This document shows positions 8,874 to 16,167 of a stretch of 64,000 bases of DNA, piece after piece. Origin of the DNA: Clostridium cadaveris. GTDB taxonomy: Bacteria; Bacillota; Clostridia; Clostridiales; Clostridiaceae. Location: positions 2,741,001-2,805,000 of the forward strand of contig NZ_CP076620.1 in the NCBI RefSeq assembly GCF_020911725.1, read 5' to 3'. Position 1 is the stretch's first letter; every line of letters begins with the position of its first letter. The notes beneath the pieces are model-generated. The model was not told where the DNA came from, did not search any database, and was given only the letters and a program-made list of their open reading frames with translations. The translations under genes were made by a program, and so were the position numbers.

Positions 8874-9524
8874 ATGGGAGTATTTAATAGAATTTCAAAC
8901 ATGTTTAGAGCAAAGGTAAATAATACTTTAGATGAAATGGAGAATCCAATTGAACTATTGGATCAAAAGATAAGAGATATGGAAGAAAGCTTAGGAAAAG
9001 CAAAACTTTCTTCAGCTCAAATATTAGGCAATGTACGAGAAATCCAAAAAAAGATGGAAGAGTGCCAAAAGGAATCTGCTGATTACGAAGGTAAGGTTAA
9101 GCTTGCTTTAGGAAAAGGCAATGAAGACCTTGCAAAGAAAGCTTTAGAAAGAAAATTGGATGCAGATAAGAGATACGAGTCATTAAAGAAGAGTTATGAC
9201 GAAGCATCTGTAAAGGCAGAAGCAGTTAAAAAGAATTTAAGAGCTCTTGAAGAAGAAATTCAAGAAACAAGAAACTATAGAGATGAAGCTGCAGCTAGAT
9301 TCAATAACGCTGAAGCAAACAAAAAAGTAAATGAAATTTTATCTAACGTTCAAACATCATCTAACAAAATAAATATAGATGATATAGAGAGAAAAATTCA
9401 AAGAAAAGAAGCTATGGCCGAAGGTCTTCAAGATTTAAGAGACAATAACTCTTTAGACAAAGAATTTGAAGATTTAAATAACCTAGACTTAGATGCTGAA
9501 CTTGAAAAATACAAGAATAAATAG
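8874..9524 (+). CDS. pspA: PspA/IM30 phage-shock family protein
   Basis: 216 residues from the ATG at 8874, which has a GGAGGTAATAAGA leader; an earlier in-frame ATG at 8838 overlaps the preceding gene and lacks a ribosome site. Begins GVFNRISNMFRAKVNNTLDE, the amphipathic PspA membrane-binding start, followed by long coiled-coil helices as in ESCRT-III-like PspA/Vipp1 proteins. Expected to bind and stabilise stressed cytoplasmic membrane. Middle gene of a three-gene unit; stop is 11 bp before the next start. No PspF, PspB or PspC homologue is nearby, so regulation must differ from E. coli. Confidence 0.92.
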   Translation: MGVFNRISNMFRAKVNNTLDEMENPIELLDQKIRDMEESLGKAKLSSAQILGNVREIQKKMEECQKESADYEGKVKLALGKGNEDLAKKALERKLDADKRYESLKKSYDEASVKAEAVKKNLRALEEEIQETRNYRDEAAARFNNAEANKKVNEILSNVQTSSNKINIDDIERKIQRKEAMAEGLQDLRDNNSLDKEFEDLNNLDLDAELEKYKNK

Positions 9525-9535
9525 AAGGTGCTATC

Positions 9536-10192
9536 ATGAGTACTCGAGAATTTATAGAAAAGGAAAAAGACTCCTTCGGTAAGGTGTTTGTAGATATAAA
9601 CTACGCTATAGACAACATTTCACCTTTTTTAGAAAAGGATGAACTCTCTAAGAGAAAATATGTTATAAAGCTTCCTGTACTTGATAAATATATTGATATG
9701 CTTGAAGCTTCAGAAACATCTTCAAATAAGAAAAAAGGGCTGTTTTCTATGTTTAAAGGTGATAGTTCAATATCTAATTTGGAAAGCTACAAATCTAAAA
9801 ATATTGAATCTTTAAATCAACTTGTTACATGTTCAACCTGTAAATGTCTAAACTGTGTAGCAGAATGTAAATTTAAAGCCTGCAGTGATTGTAGAAGAAA
9901 TTCTCATACTAACTATTGCGATCATGAAAGGTTTTGCGTAACATTCCATGACAACTTTACCTTAGACCTTACTAACAATGACACAGGAAGAAGAAATAAG
10001 TATAAAACTTTAGCTACTATAAAAGATTGTAATTTAGACAAAAGATATATTTTAATTGAAAATATAGTGGACAAGGATGATAAATTCATACTGTATTATT
10101 ATCCAACTCTTTCCGGTGATGAATTTGGTGAGATAGAAGATGTAAATGAGTTCGATACTATTGCAGGCATTTACGAACAGAGTAACTACTAG
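9536..10192 (+). CDS. Cys-cluster hypothetical protein in the pspA operon
   Basis: 218 residues, family not recognised. Residues 1-95 look helical and charged. A dense block follows at about residues 98-136 with CSTCKCLNC, ECKFKAC, DCRR, HTNYCDHERFC: ten Cys and several His in under 40 residues, which could hold two or three zinc ions or a metal cluster. The C-terminal ~80 residues look like a beta-rich domain (RYILIENIVDKDDKFILYYY). No signal peptide or membrane helix is visible. Gene spacing (11 bp after pspA, own GAAGGTG site) indicates co-transcription, so a regulatory or effector partner of PspA is a fair guess. Confidence 0.75.
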   Translation: MSTREFIEKEKDSFGKVFVDINYAIDNISPFLEKDELSKRKYVIKLPVLDKYIDMLEASETSSNKKKGLFSMFKGDSSISNLESYKSKNIESLNQLVTCSTCKCLNCVAECKFKACSDCRRNSHTNYCDHERFCVTFHDNFTLDLTNNDTGRRNKYKTLATIKDCNLDKRYILIENIVDKDDKFILYYYPTLSGDEFGEIEDVNEFDTIAGIYEQSNY

Positions 10193-10229
10193 TTTGTAAT
10201 AATTAATTTTCAACATTGATAAGTACACA

Positions 10230-10245
10230 AAAAAGCTGCCCCTTT
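10230..10245. terminator. Left half of a terminator split by the IS element
   Basis: The AAAAAAGCTGCC arm (about 10230-10240) is the exact complement of GGCAGCTTTTTT at 11791-11802 on the far side of the IS. Together they form one bidirectional hairpin for the convergent pspA unit and copper operon, interrupted in its loop. Confidence 0.8.
10243..10245. repeat. Target-site duplication, left copy (TTT)
   Basis: TTT at 10243-10245 matches TTT at 11786-11788 just outside the other end. A 3-bp duplication is usual for IS150-type elements, but three T residues in AT-rich DNA could also match by chance. Confidence 0.5.
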
Positions 10246-10269
10246 TGAACCGACCCCCAAAAGTTAGAC
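10246..10269 (+). repeat. IS left terminal inverted repeat
   Basis: TGAACC followed by GACCCCCAAAAGTTAGAC; the inner 18 bases match the right end exactly. Confidence 0.85.
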
Positions 10270-10301
10270 CAAAAATCTAACGAATTGGAGGTCGATTTTT
10301 T

Positions 10302-10883
10302 ATGGCAAAATACAGTTATGAATTTAAGAAAAAGGTTGTTGATGCATATTTAAATGGTGAAGGCGGATATCCGTATCTTGCCAAGACTTATGGTATTCCT
10401 GCGTGGAGTAACATTAAGAAGTGGGTATTATCTTATTCCAAAATGGGTGATGAAGGATTAAAGCGCTCAAGAAAAAAAAATAATTATTCTTTTGAATATA
10501 AACTTCATGTGGTAGAGTTATATTTATCAAGTGAGGTTTCGTATCAGGATTTAGCTCTCCAAGAGAAAATCAACAACCCAGTACAGATATGTAAATGGGT
10601 CAATGATTTTAATATTGCAGGTGTTGATGCATTGAGACCGAAGAAGAAAGGTCGTAAGAAGTCATTGGTGTCAAATAATAAGAAAGAAAAAGTACAGTTA
10701 TCTTCAGAAATTACTCCAGTAGACACAAGTGCTGAACATTTGAGACAACTTGAAGATGAACTTTTAAAACTTAAAATTGAGAATGCCTATTTAAAAGAAC
10801 TGAGGAGGCTGCGTTTAGAGGAGGAAACTCTTCTGAAAAAACAGCGAGAATCATTCACAGCCTCCGAGGAGACTTCAAACTAA
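10302..10883 (+). CDS. IS3-family transposase OrfA
   Basis: 193 residues, two tandem helix-turn-helix units (about residues 5-55, YSYEFKKKVVDAYLNGEGG; and 65-115, YSFEYKLHVVELYLSSE), then a leucine-zipper-like coiled coil (LRQLEDELLKLKIENAYLKE) used for multimerisation with OrfB. This is the IS150-group layout. It contains a run of six A and a C at 10836-10842 close to its end, suited to -1 slippage into the OrfB frame. Ribosome site TTGGAGG. Confidence 0.92.
   Translation: MAKYSYEFKKKVVDAYLNGEGGYPYLAKTYGIPAWSNIKKWVLSYSKMGDEGLKRSRKKNNYSFEYKLHVVELYLSSEVSYQDLALQEKINNPVQICKWVNDFNIAGVDALRPKKKGRKKSLVSNNKKEKVQLSSEITPVDTSAEHLRQLEDELLKLKIENAYLKELRRLRLEEETLLKKQRESFTASEETSN
10836..10842 (+). other. 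Probable -1 frameshift site joining OrfA and OrfB
   Basis: AAAAAAC lies where the OrfB frame (-1 relative to OrfA) is open and already encodes family-like sequence (IIHSLRGDFKLKDILAIV) well before the ATG at 10925. Zero-frame codons here are AAA AAA CAG, so re-pairing needs GAA in the first slipped codon; plausible but not the ideal phase. Confidence 0.55.
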
Positions 10884-10924
10884 AAGATATTCTCGCAATT
10901 GTTAGCTTTCCGAAGGCAACATAT

Positions 10925-11725
10925 ATGTACTGGCAGAAAAGATTTGATAGGGAAAATCCTGACCAGGCAATTGAGGATAAAATCTTAGAAATACATAACA
11001 CAAACAAGGATTATGGCTATCGTAGAATATATGGTGAACTTCGAAATCAGGGCTTTATTGTTAATAAAAAGAAAGTACAGAGAATCATGCAGAAACTAAA
11101 TCTCCAAGTTGCTTCCTTTACTAGAAAAAGTCGTAAATATAGTTCTTACAAAGGCAAGGTCGGAACAGTTGCGCCCAACAGAATCAGAAGACGTTTTAAT
11201 ACCAATATCCCTCATCAGAAAATCACAACAGATACTACTGAGTTTAAATACTATGAGGTAGATTCTAAGGGACATATGACGATGCACAAACTATACTTGG
11301 ATCCGTTTATGGATATGTGTAACAGTGAGATTTTAAGTTACGGTATTGATAGGCGGCCTTCTGCCACCAATGTGATAAATGCTCTAAATGAAGCCATTGA
11401 AATAACATCTGATTGCCCATATCGAAGAACATTTCATTCTGACCAAGGCTGGGCTTACCAGATGAAGTCATACTCACATCGTCTTAAAGAAGAGCGGATT
11501 TTTCAGAGCATGTCCCGCAAGGGAAACTGTCACGATAATTCTGTAATGGAAAACTTCTTTGGACTCTTGAAACAGGAAATATACTATGGTGTTGTTTATT
11601 ACAGTTATGAGAAATTGAAATCTGAAATAGAAAGATATATAAAGTACTACAATGAACAAAGGATTAAAGAGAAACTAGGATGGATGAGTCCTGTGCAATA
11701 CAGACTCAAACTCTTGGCTGCATAA
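10925..11725 (+). CDS. IS3-family transposase OrfB (rve integrase core)
   Basis: 266 residues from the ATG at 10925; the frame is open further upstream and the native product is probably an OrfA-OrfB fusion made by frameshifting. HTH_21-like N-terminal region (NKDYGYRRIYGELRNQGF), then the integrase core with DDE residues in TTDTTEFKYY (Asp), HSDQGWAYQ (Asp) and NSVMENFFGLLKQE (Glu). All three are present, so catalysis looks intact. C-terminus YNEQRIKEKLGWMSPVQYR is typical of the family. Confidence 0.93.
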   Translation: MYWQKRFDRENPDQAIEDKILEIHNTNKDYGYRRIYGELRNQGFIVNKKKVQRIMQKLNLQVASFTRKSRKYSSYKGKVGTVAPNRIRRRFNTNIPHQKITTDTTEFKYYEVDSKGHMTMHKLYLDPFMDMCNSEILSYGIDRRPSATNVINALNEAIEITSDCPYRRTFHSDQGWAYQMKSYSHRLKEERIFQSMSRKGNCHDNSVMENFFGLLKQEIYYGVVYYSYEKLKSEIERYIKYYNEQRIKEKLGWMSPVQYRLKLLAA

Positions 11726-11761
11726 AAATAGCGAGGCAGCCGAAACTGTCTCGCTAATAAA

Positions 11762-11785
11762 GTCTAACTTTTGGGGGTCACATCA
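11762..11785 (-). repeat. IS right terminal inverted repeat
   Basis: Reverse complement reads TGATGT followed by GACCCCCAAAAGTTAGAC, matching the left end over the inner 18 bases and the outer TGA. Confidence 0.85.
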
Positions 11786-11802
11786 TTTAAAGGCAGCTTT
11801 TT
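11786..11802. terminator. Right half of the split terminator
   Basis: TTTAAAGGCAGCTTTTTT pairs with the arm at about 10230-10240; TTT at 11786-11788 is the second copy of the target duplication. With the IS present, copZ transcripts meet this half without its partner. Confidence 0.8.
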
Positions 11803-11820
11803 TATATTTACTTTAAATTT

Positions 11821-12018
11821 TTATTGAATTTCAACCACTTCATATCCATAGTCTTCTATAGCATTTTTTATTGCTTCATCTGATATTTCTCCATCAAAAG
11901 TAGCACATTTGGAAGCTAAATCTACATTAATATTTTTAGCTCCTATTTCACTTAAAGCCTCTTTAACATGGTTTGCACAATGTCCACAGCTCATTCCATT
12001 TATAATTACTTTTTTCAT
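11821..12018 (-). CDS. copZ: Copper chaperone CopZ (HMA domain)
   Basis: 65-residue cytosolic heavy-metal-associated protein that hands Cu(I) to CopA. Metal motif GMSCGHC (residues about 8-14) and the single ferredoxin-like fold are complete. The ATG at 12018 is preferred over the upstream ATG at 12063 because AAAGGAGATG precedes it and the extra residues are not HMA-like. Last gene of csoR-copA-copZ, 49 bp after copA. Confidence 0.93.
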   Translation of the reverse strand: MKKVIINGMSCGHCANHVKEALSEIGAKNINVDLASKCATFDGEISDEAIKNAIEDYGYEVVEIQ

Positions 12019-12067
12019 ATCTATACATCTCCTTTTAATTATATGGTGCATATCTCCATGCACTAAT

Positions 12068-14512
12068 TTATTTTAAAGGCTTATAGCCTTTTAATCTTAA
12101 AGCATTTAACAAAACTGAAACTGAACTAAAACTCATAGCTAATGCAGCTATCATAGGATTTAGTAGCGGTCCTCCAAAGGCATATAATAATCCCATTGCC
12201 ACTGGTATTCCCAATGTATTATATCCAAATGCCCAGAATAAATTCTCTTTTATATTTCTAATAGTTTTCTTGCTCAAATCTATGGCTATAGGCACATCCA
12301 TGAGGTCACTTTTTACTAAAACTATATCTGCTGATTCTATAGCTACATCAGTACCAGAACCTATAGCTATACCTACATCAGCAGCAACTAAAGCTGGGGC
12401 ATCATTTATACCATCTCCAACCATAGCAACCTTATACCCCTGTTTTTGAAGATTCTTTACTTCTGCTGATTTATGTTCAGGCATTACTTCTGCTATAATC
12501 TTATCGATCCCAACCTGTCTTCCTATAGCATTTGCTGTATTTTTATTGTCACCAGTAAGCATAGCTACTGTGATTCCCATATTGTGAAGCACTTCTACAG
12601 CTTTTTTGCTGCTAGGCTTTATAGTATCAGCAACAGCTATTATTCCCTTTATATCCTTATCTATAGCTATTATCATAGGAGTTTTACCTTCTAATGATAA
12701 ACTCTCCATTTGCTTATCTACATCTTTTAAAGGCAGCTCTTTATCCATCATAAGATTTATGTTTCCTAAATAAACATCTTTTCCATTTATAATTACCTCT
12801 ATGCCTCTTCCTGATATAGCTGTAAATTTATCTGATGCTCCAAATTCTATGTTCTCGTCTTCTGCTTTTTTTACTATTGCCTCTCCAAGAGGATGCTCCG
12901 ATCCCTTTTCTGCTGTAGCAGCAAAATATAACAGTTCTTTCTCATCAATATCATAAGTTATTATATCTGTAACCTTAGGTTTTCCCTCAGTTATCGTTCC
13001 TGTTTTATCAAAAATAATAGCATTTATTTTGTGAGCATTTTCTAATGCTTCTCCACTCTTTATAAGAACACCATTCTCTGCTCCTTTTCCTGTCCCTACC
13101 ATAATAGCTGTAGGTGTAGCTAATCCTAATGCACATGGACACGCTATTACAAGAACAGATATAAATATAGTAAGCACAAATATAGTATCCTTGCCTGCAA
13201 TAACCCATATTATTGCTCCTAAAATTGCAAGTCCTATTACTGTAGGAACAAAATAACCTGAAATTACATCTGCAAGTTTTGCAATAGGTGCTTTTGACCC
13301 TTGGGCTTCTTCTACAAGCTTTATTATTTGAGAAAGTGTAGTATCCTTTCTAACCTTTGTTGCTCTATATTTTATATAGCCATTTTTATTTATAGAAGCC
13401 CCTATTACTTTGGAACCTATATTCTTTTCTACAGGTATGCTTTCCCCTGTAAGCATGGATTCATCTATTGATGTACTTCCCTCTACTATCTCTCCATCCA
13501 CAGGAAGCCTTTCTCCAGGCTTGACAATAACTATATCATCCACCATAACATCATCTATTAGTACAACAATCTCTTTTCCATCTCTGATTATAGTAGCATT
13601 TTTAGGTGCAAGCCCCATAAGCTTCTTTATAGCTTCTGAAGTCTTTCCTTTTGATACACTTTCTAAATATTTTCCTAATGTTATCAAAGTTAATATTGTT
13701 GCTGCTGACTCAAAATACAAATCCATTGCATATTTTGAGTTTCCTATATATATCTGATATATAGCAAATAATCCATATAAAACTGCTGCTAGAGTGCCTA
13801 TAGAAATAAGTGAGTCCATATTAGGCGCCATAAGTTTTAATGCTTTAGACCCATTAACATAAAATCTTCTTCCTGTATACATAACTGGAACTACAAGTAG
13901 AAGCTGCACTATTCCAAAGTTTAATGGACTTATCATAGGGTCTATAATCGATGGAAGATGAAGTCCCATCATATGACCCATAGAAATATATAGAAGAGGA
14001 GCTGTAAATATAAGTGATATTATAAATCTCTTCCAAAGACTTTTGCTTTCTCTCTCAGCTTTATTTGATTCTTCTTTCTTTCCTTCTTCTATTTCTAATG
14101 CTTTGTACCCTGCTTTAGAAATAACTCTCTTTATATCAGCTATGTCTGTAAGCGATGGTTCATATACTATTTTTAATTTTTCTGTAGCTATATTTACATT
14201 GGATTCCACAACTCCTGGAAGTTTTTTAGTCACTCTTTCTACAGCCTTTGCACATGCAGCACAAGTCATTCCCTCTATAACCATAGTCTTTTCTAATGTT
14301 TCTAACTTTCCTTTGTAACCAGCCTTTTCTATAGCATTTTCAATTTGCTCAACAGTAACTTTATTTTCATCATATGATATATTAAGTTTTTCAGTAGCTA
14401 TATTTACAGAAGCACTTTCAACGCCCTCAAGTTTTTTAGTCACTCTCTCTACAGCTTTTGCACAAGCAGCACAAGTCATGCCATCTATATTTAAAATCTT
14501 GTTTGCCATCAT
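12068..14512 (-). CDS. copA: Cu(I)-exporting P1B-type ATPase
   Basis: 814-residue inner-membrane pump that exports Cu(I) with ATP. Two N-terminal HMA domains (residues about 3-70 and 76-140) each carry GMTCAAC; then eight membrane helices, TGES actuator motif, CPC in helix 6 (VIACPCALGLATP), phosphorylation site DKTGT, HP motif (SEHPLGEA) and GDGINDAP hinge. The two HMA domains are almost identical around the metal site (TCAACAKAVERVTKKL in both). ATG ATG start overlaps csoR context: only 6 bp separate it from the csoR stop, so translation is probably coupled. Confidence 0.96.
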   Translation of the reverse strand: MMANKILNIDGMTCAACAKAVERVTKKLEGVESASVNIATEKLNISYDENKVTVEQIENAIEKAGYKGKLETLEKTMVIEGMTCAACAKAVERVTKKLPGVVESNVNIATEKLKIVYEPSLTDIADIKRVISKAGYKALEIEEGKKEESNKAERESKSLWKRFIISLIFTAPLLYISMGHMMGLHLPSIIDPMISPLNFGIVQLLLVVPVMYTGRRFYVNGSKALKLMAPNMDSLISIGTLAAVLYGLFAIYQIYIGNSKYAMDLYFESAATILTLITLGKYLESVSKGKTSEAIKKLMGLAPKNATIIRDGKEIVVLIDDVMVDDIVIVKPGERLPVDGEIVEGSTSIDESMLTGESIPVEKNIGSKVIGASINKNGYIKYRATKVRKDTTLSQIIKLVEEAQGSKAPIAKLADVISGYFVPTVIGLAILGAIIWVIAGKDTIFVLTIFISVLVIACPCALGLATPTAIMVGTGKGAENGVLIKSGEALENAHKINAIIFDKTGTITEGKPKVTDIITYDIDEKELLYFAATAEKGSEHPLGEAIVKKAEDENIEFGASDKFTAISGRGIEVIINGKDVYLGNINLMMDKELPLKDVDKQMESLSLEGKTPMIIAIDKDIKGIIAVADTIKPSSKKAVEVLHNMGITVAMLTGDNKNTANAIGRQVGIDKIIAEVMPEHKSAEVKNLQKQGYKVAMVGDGINDAPALVAADVGIAIGSGTDVAIESADIVLVKSDLMDVPIAIDLSKKTIRNIKENLFWAFGYNTLGIPVAMGLLYAFGGPLLNPMIAALAMSFSSVSVLLNALRLKGYKPLK

Positions 14513-14518
14513 ATATCC

Positions 14519-14785
14519 CTACTTTCCCATAATCTTTTCTAAGACACTTATTATTTCATCTACTTTTTCCTCTCCTGAATTGTGAAGAAACGCTTCTTTG
14601 ACACAATGATTCATATGCTGTTTTAAAATTAATGAGTTAGCTTTCTTCAAAAGTGCCTGAGCTGCTACTATTTGATTAGATATGTCAATGCAGTATCTGC
14701 CATCTTCTATCATTTTTATTATTCCCTCTATTTGTCCTTTTGATGTCTTTAACATCTGTAAGGCTGCCTTTTTTTCTTCGTTCAT
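14519..14785 (-). CDS. csoR: Copper-sensing repressor CsoR
   Basis: 88-residue all-helical repressor that leaves DNA when Cu(I) binds. The metal ligands are visible as Cys in GRYCIDIS and His-x3-Cys in QHMNHC, the CsoR set. The start at 14785 has a GAGGTGAAATT leader; longer in-frame extension upstream (to 14893) would read through the promoter and operator and is rejected. First gene of the copper operon and autoregulated through the palindrome just upstream. Confidence 0.93.
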   Translation of the reverse strand: MNEEKKAALQMLKTSKGQIEGIIKMIEDGRYCIDISNQIVAAQALLKKANSLILKQHMNHCVKEAFLHNSGEEKVDEIISVLEKIMGK

Positions 14786-14802
14786 AATTTCACCTCTTTT
14801 AT

Positions 14803-14828
14803 ATACCCCCTCCCCGTATGAGGGGTAT
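14803..14828 (-). promoter_or_regulatory. CsoR operator
   Basis: Palindrome ATACCCC (14803-14809) / GGGGTAT (14822-14828) with a G/C-rich centre, the type of site CsoR proteins bind. It covers the predicted start point and leader of csoR. Confidence 0.75.
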
Positions 14829-14834
14829 GTTAAA

Positions 14835-14863
14835 AGTATATCACTATAATTTAAATAATTCAA
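14835..14863 (-). promoter_or_regulatory. SigA promoter of csoR-copA-copZ
   Basis: On the minus strand: TTGAAT (14863-14858), 17-bp spacer, TATACT (14840-14835). Start is expected near 14828, at the edge of the operator. Confidence 0.8.
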
Positions 14864-14991
14864 TATATATTTTATAAAAAAAAAACAGATCATATATATT
14901 TTTGTATATATAACCTGCTTTTAGTCATTATAATATTACATTGTCAGTTTCTTTTGTTCGGTTTCATCTTAAAGAATATAATTATATATAA

Positions 14992-15021
14992 AAAGAGTGC
15001 ATATCTCTTATAGCACTCTTT
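14992..15021 (-). terminator. Terminator after the CBS-domain gene
   Basis: AAAGAGTGC (14992-15000) / GCACTCTTT (15013-15021), downstream of the minus-strand stop at 15046. Confidence 0.75.
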
Positions 15022-15045
15022 AAGTTTATACAACTATTCTTATTA

Positions 15046-15471
15046 TTAAACTATATTTCTCTGTTCACAGCTCATAAGCGCATCTGAACAATAGTTTATT
15101 ATATCACTTCTTTTTATTATCCCTATAAAAATTCCTTCATCATCTACAACAGGTACAAAGTTTTGACTAGCTGCTAATGACATCAGGCTTTCAATAGTTG
15201 AATTTATAGTGACTGATTTATGTCTTATTCTTCTTGGTATATCATGCACCTTTACTCGTTGTGTATTTGAAAAATTAAGTTCAGGATTACTTTTAAGCTT
15301 CCAAAGTATATCCCCTTCAGTAAGAGTTCCAACATATTTTCCTTGATTATTTATTAGTGGTATGGCAGTATATCCGTGATACTCCATCCTCTCAATAACT
15401 TGTCTCATGTTAGACTCTATATTTTCATATATAACTTCATTTTTAGGTGTCAGAAAGAACGCAATATTCAT
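15046..15471 (-). CDS. CBS-domain pair protein
   Basis: 141 residues made of two CBS motifs (about 10-65 and 80-135; MEYHGYTAIPLINNQGKYVG and SQNFVPVVDDEGIFIGIIKR), forming one Bateman module that likely binds an adenosyl ligand such as AMP, ATP or SAM. No output domain is attached, so it would act by protein contact. Single gene with an AAGGGG ribosome site. Similar stand-alone CBS proteins occur in many Firmicutes; ligand unknown. Confidence 0.85.
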   Translation of the reverse strand: MNIAFFLTPKNEVIYENIESNMRQVIERMEYHGYTAIPLINNQGKYVGTLTEGDILWKLKSNPELNFSNTQRVKVHDIPRRIRHKSVTINSTIESLMSLAASQNFVPVVDDEGIFIGIIKRSDIINYCSDALMSCEQRNIV

Positions 15472-15588
15472 GGCAAACCCTTTCCCCTTAAAATATATTT
15501 TTATCTTTATGATTTCATTTTACCATATTTTCAGACCTCTATCCATTCGATTAGATAAAGTTCATAAATTATTAAACACGTTATAGTT

Positions 15589-15632
15589 ACCATTTAAAAT
15601 GTATAGAAAACCATTTAAATTTTTGTTATACT
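15589..15632 (+). promoter_or_regulatory. Promoter of the ytxH-like gene with a direct-repeat activator site
   Basis: Extended -10 TGTTATACT (-10 at 15627-15632). ACCATTTAAA occurs at 15589-15598 and again at 15610-15619, 21 bp apart (two helical turns), in the place of the -35. Confidence 0.5.
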
Positions 15633-15666
15633 CTTAATTAGTTAAACTATAAGGAGGTTTACATAT

Positions 15667-15978
15667 ATGTTAAAAAATCTAATTGATGCTAAAAAGAAAA
15701 AACAAAATAAAAATACAACTAAAAATATCGCAGTTTGTACTACTGGTCTCTTAGCTGGAATAGCTGCTGGAATACTATTTGCTCCAAAATCAGGTAAAGA
15801 AACCAGAAAAAATTTAACTAATTCTGCAAAGGAATTAAATACTAATATAAAAGAAAAAGCAAGCTCTACAACAATTAAAGCAAAAAACAAATTATCTTCA
15901 TACCTTAATAAAGATGAGAAGAAAAATGTAGAAGAAAATATGATCGATATTACTGAAGATATGTTTTCAGAGAGATAG
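15667..15978 (+). CDS. YtxH-domain protein
   Basis: 103 residues. A hydrophobic Gly/Ala-rich segment (residues about 22-40, TGLLAGIAAGILFAPKSGKE) is the YtxH signature, followed by a long charged amphipathic helix and acidic end. Expected to be anchored in the membrane with the helix in the cytoplasm; YtxH proteins are linked to general stress in Bacillus. Ribosome site AAGGAGG. Single gene with terminator. Confidence 0.85.
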   Translation: MLKNLIDAKKKKQNKNTTKNIAVCTTGLLAGIAAGILFAPKSGKETRKNLTNSAKELNTNIKEKASSTTIKAKNKLSSYLNKDEKKNVEENMIDITEDMFSER

Positions 15979-16046
15979 AATATAATTTGTACAAAAAGGA
16001 TATATTACTAATAACACAGACTAGTTTAAAAATAGGCCTAAATTCT

Positions 16047-16086
16047 ACATCCATGAGTAAAGTTTTATCTTGTATATCATGGATGT
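16047..16086 (+). terminator. Terminator after the ytxH-like gene
   Basis: 10-bp stem ACATCCATGA (16047-16056) / TCATGGATGT (16077-16086) followed by a T-tract. Confidence 0.85.
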
Positions 16087-16167
16087 TTTTTTAATAGAAA
16101 TATTTGTTTCAAAAATTATAGCCGATACGCAATACTATTTATTCTTAATATCATAGGAGGTCTTAAA

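Larger units (their letters stand above)
10246..11785 (+). mobile_element. IS3-family (IS150-like) insertion sequence, about 1540 bp
   Basis: Complete element with orfA and orfB, bounded by imperfect terminal inverted repeats. The inner GACCCCCAAAAGTTAGAC match is 18/18 (10252-10269 and 11762-11779), and outside it both ends read TGA then three unmatched bases, giving the TG...CA termini expected for IS3. Both reading frames are open and the DDE residues are kept, so it may be active. It has landed in the loop of a terminator between convergent operons. Confidence 0.9.

Noticed and set aside
14786-14893. 36-residue N-terminal extension of CsoR
   Set aside because: Would place the promoter and operator inside the coding sequence; family proteins begin near MNEEKK.
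15642-15890. 82-codon hydrophobic ORF on the minus strand
   Set aside because: Shadow of the ytxH-like gene on the opposite strand.
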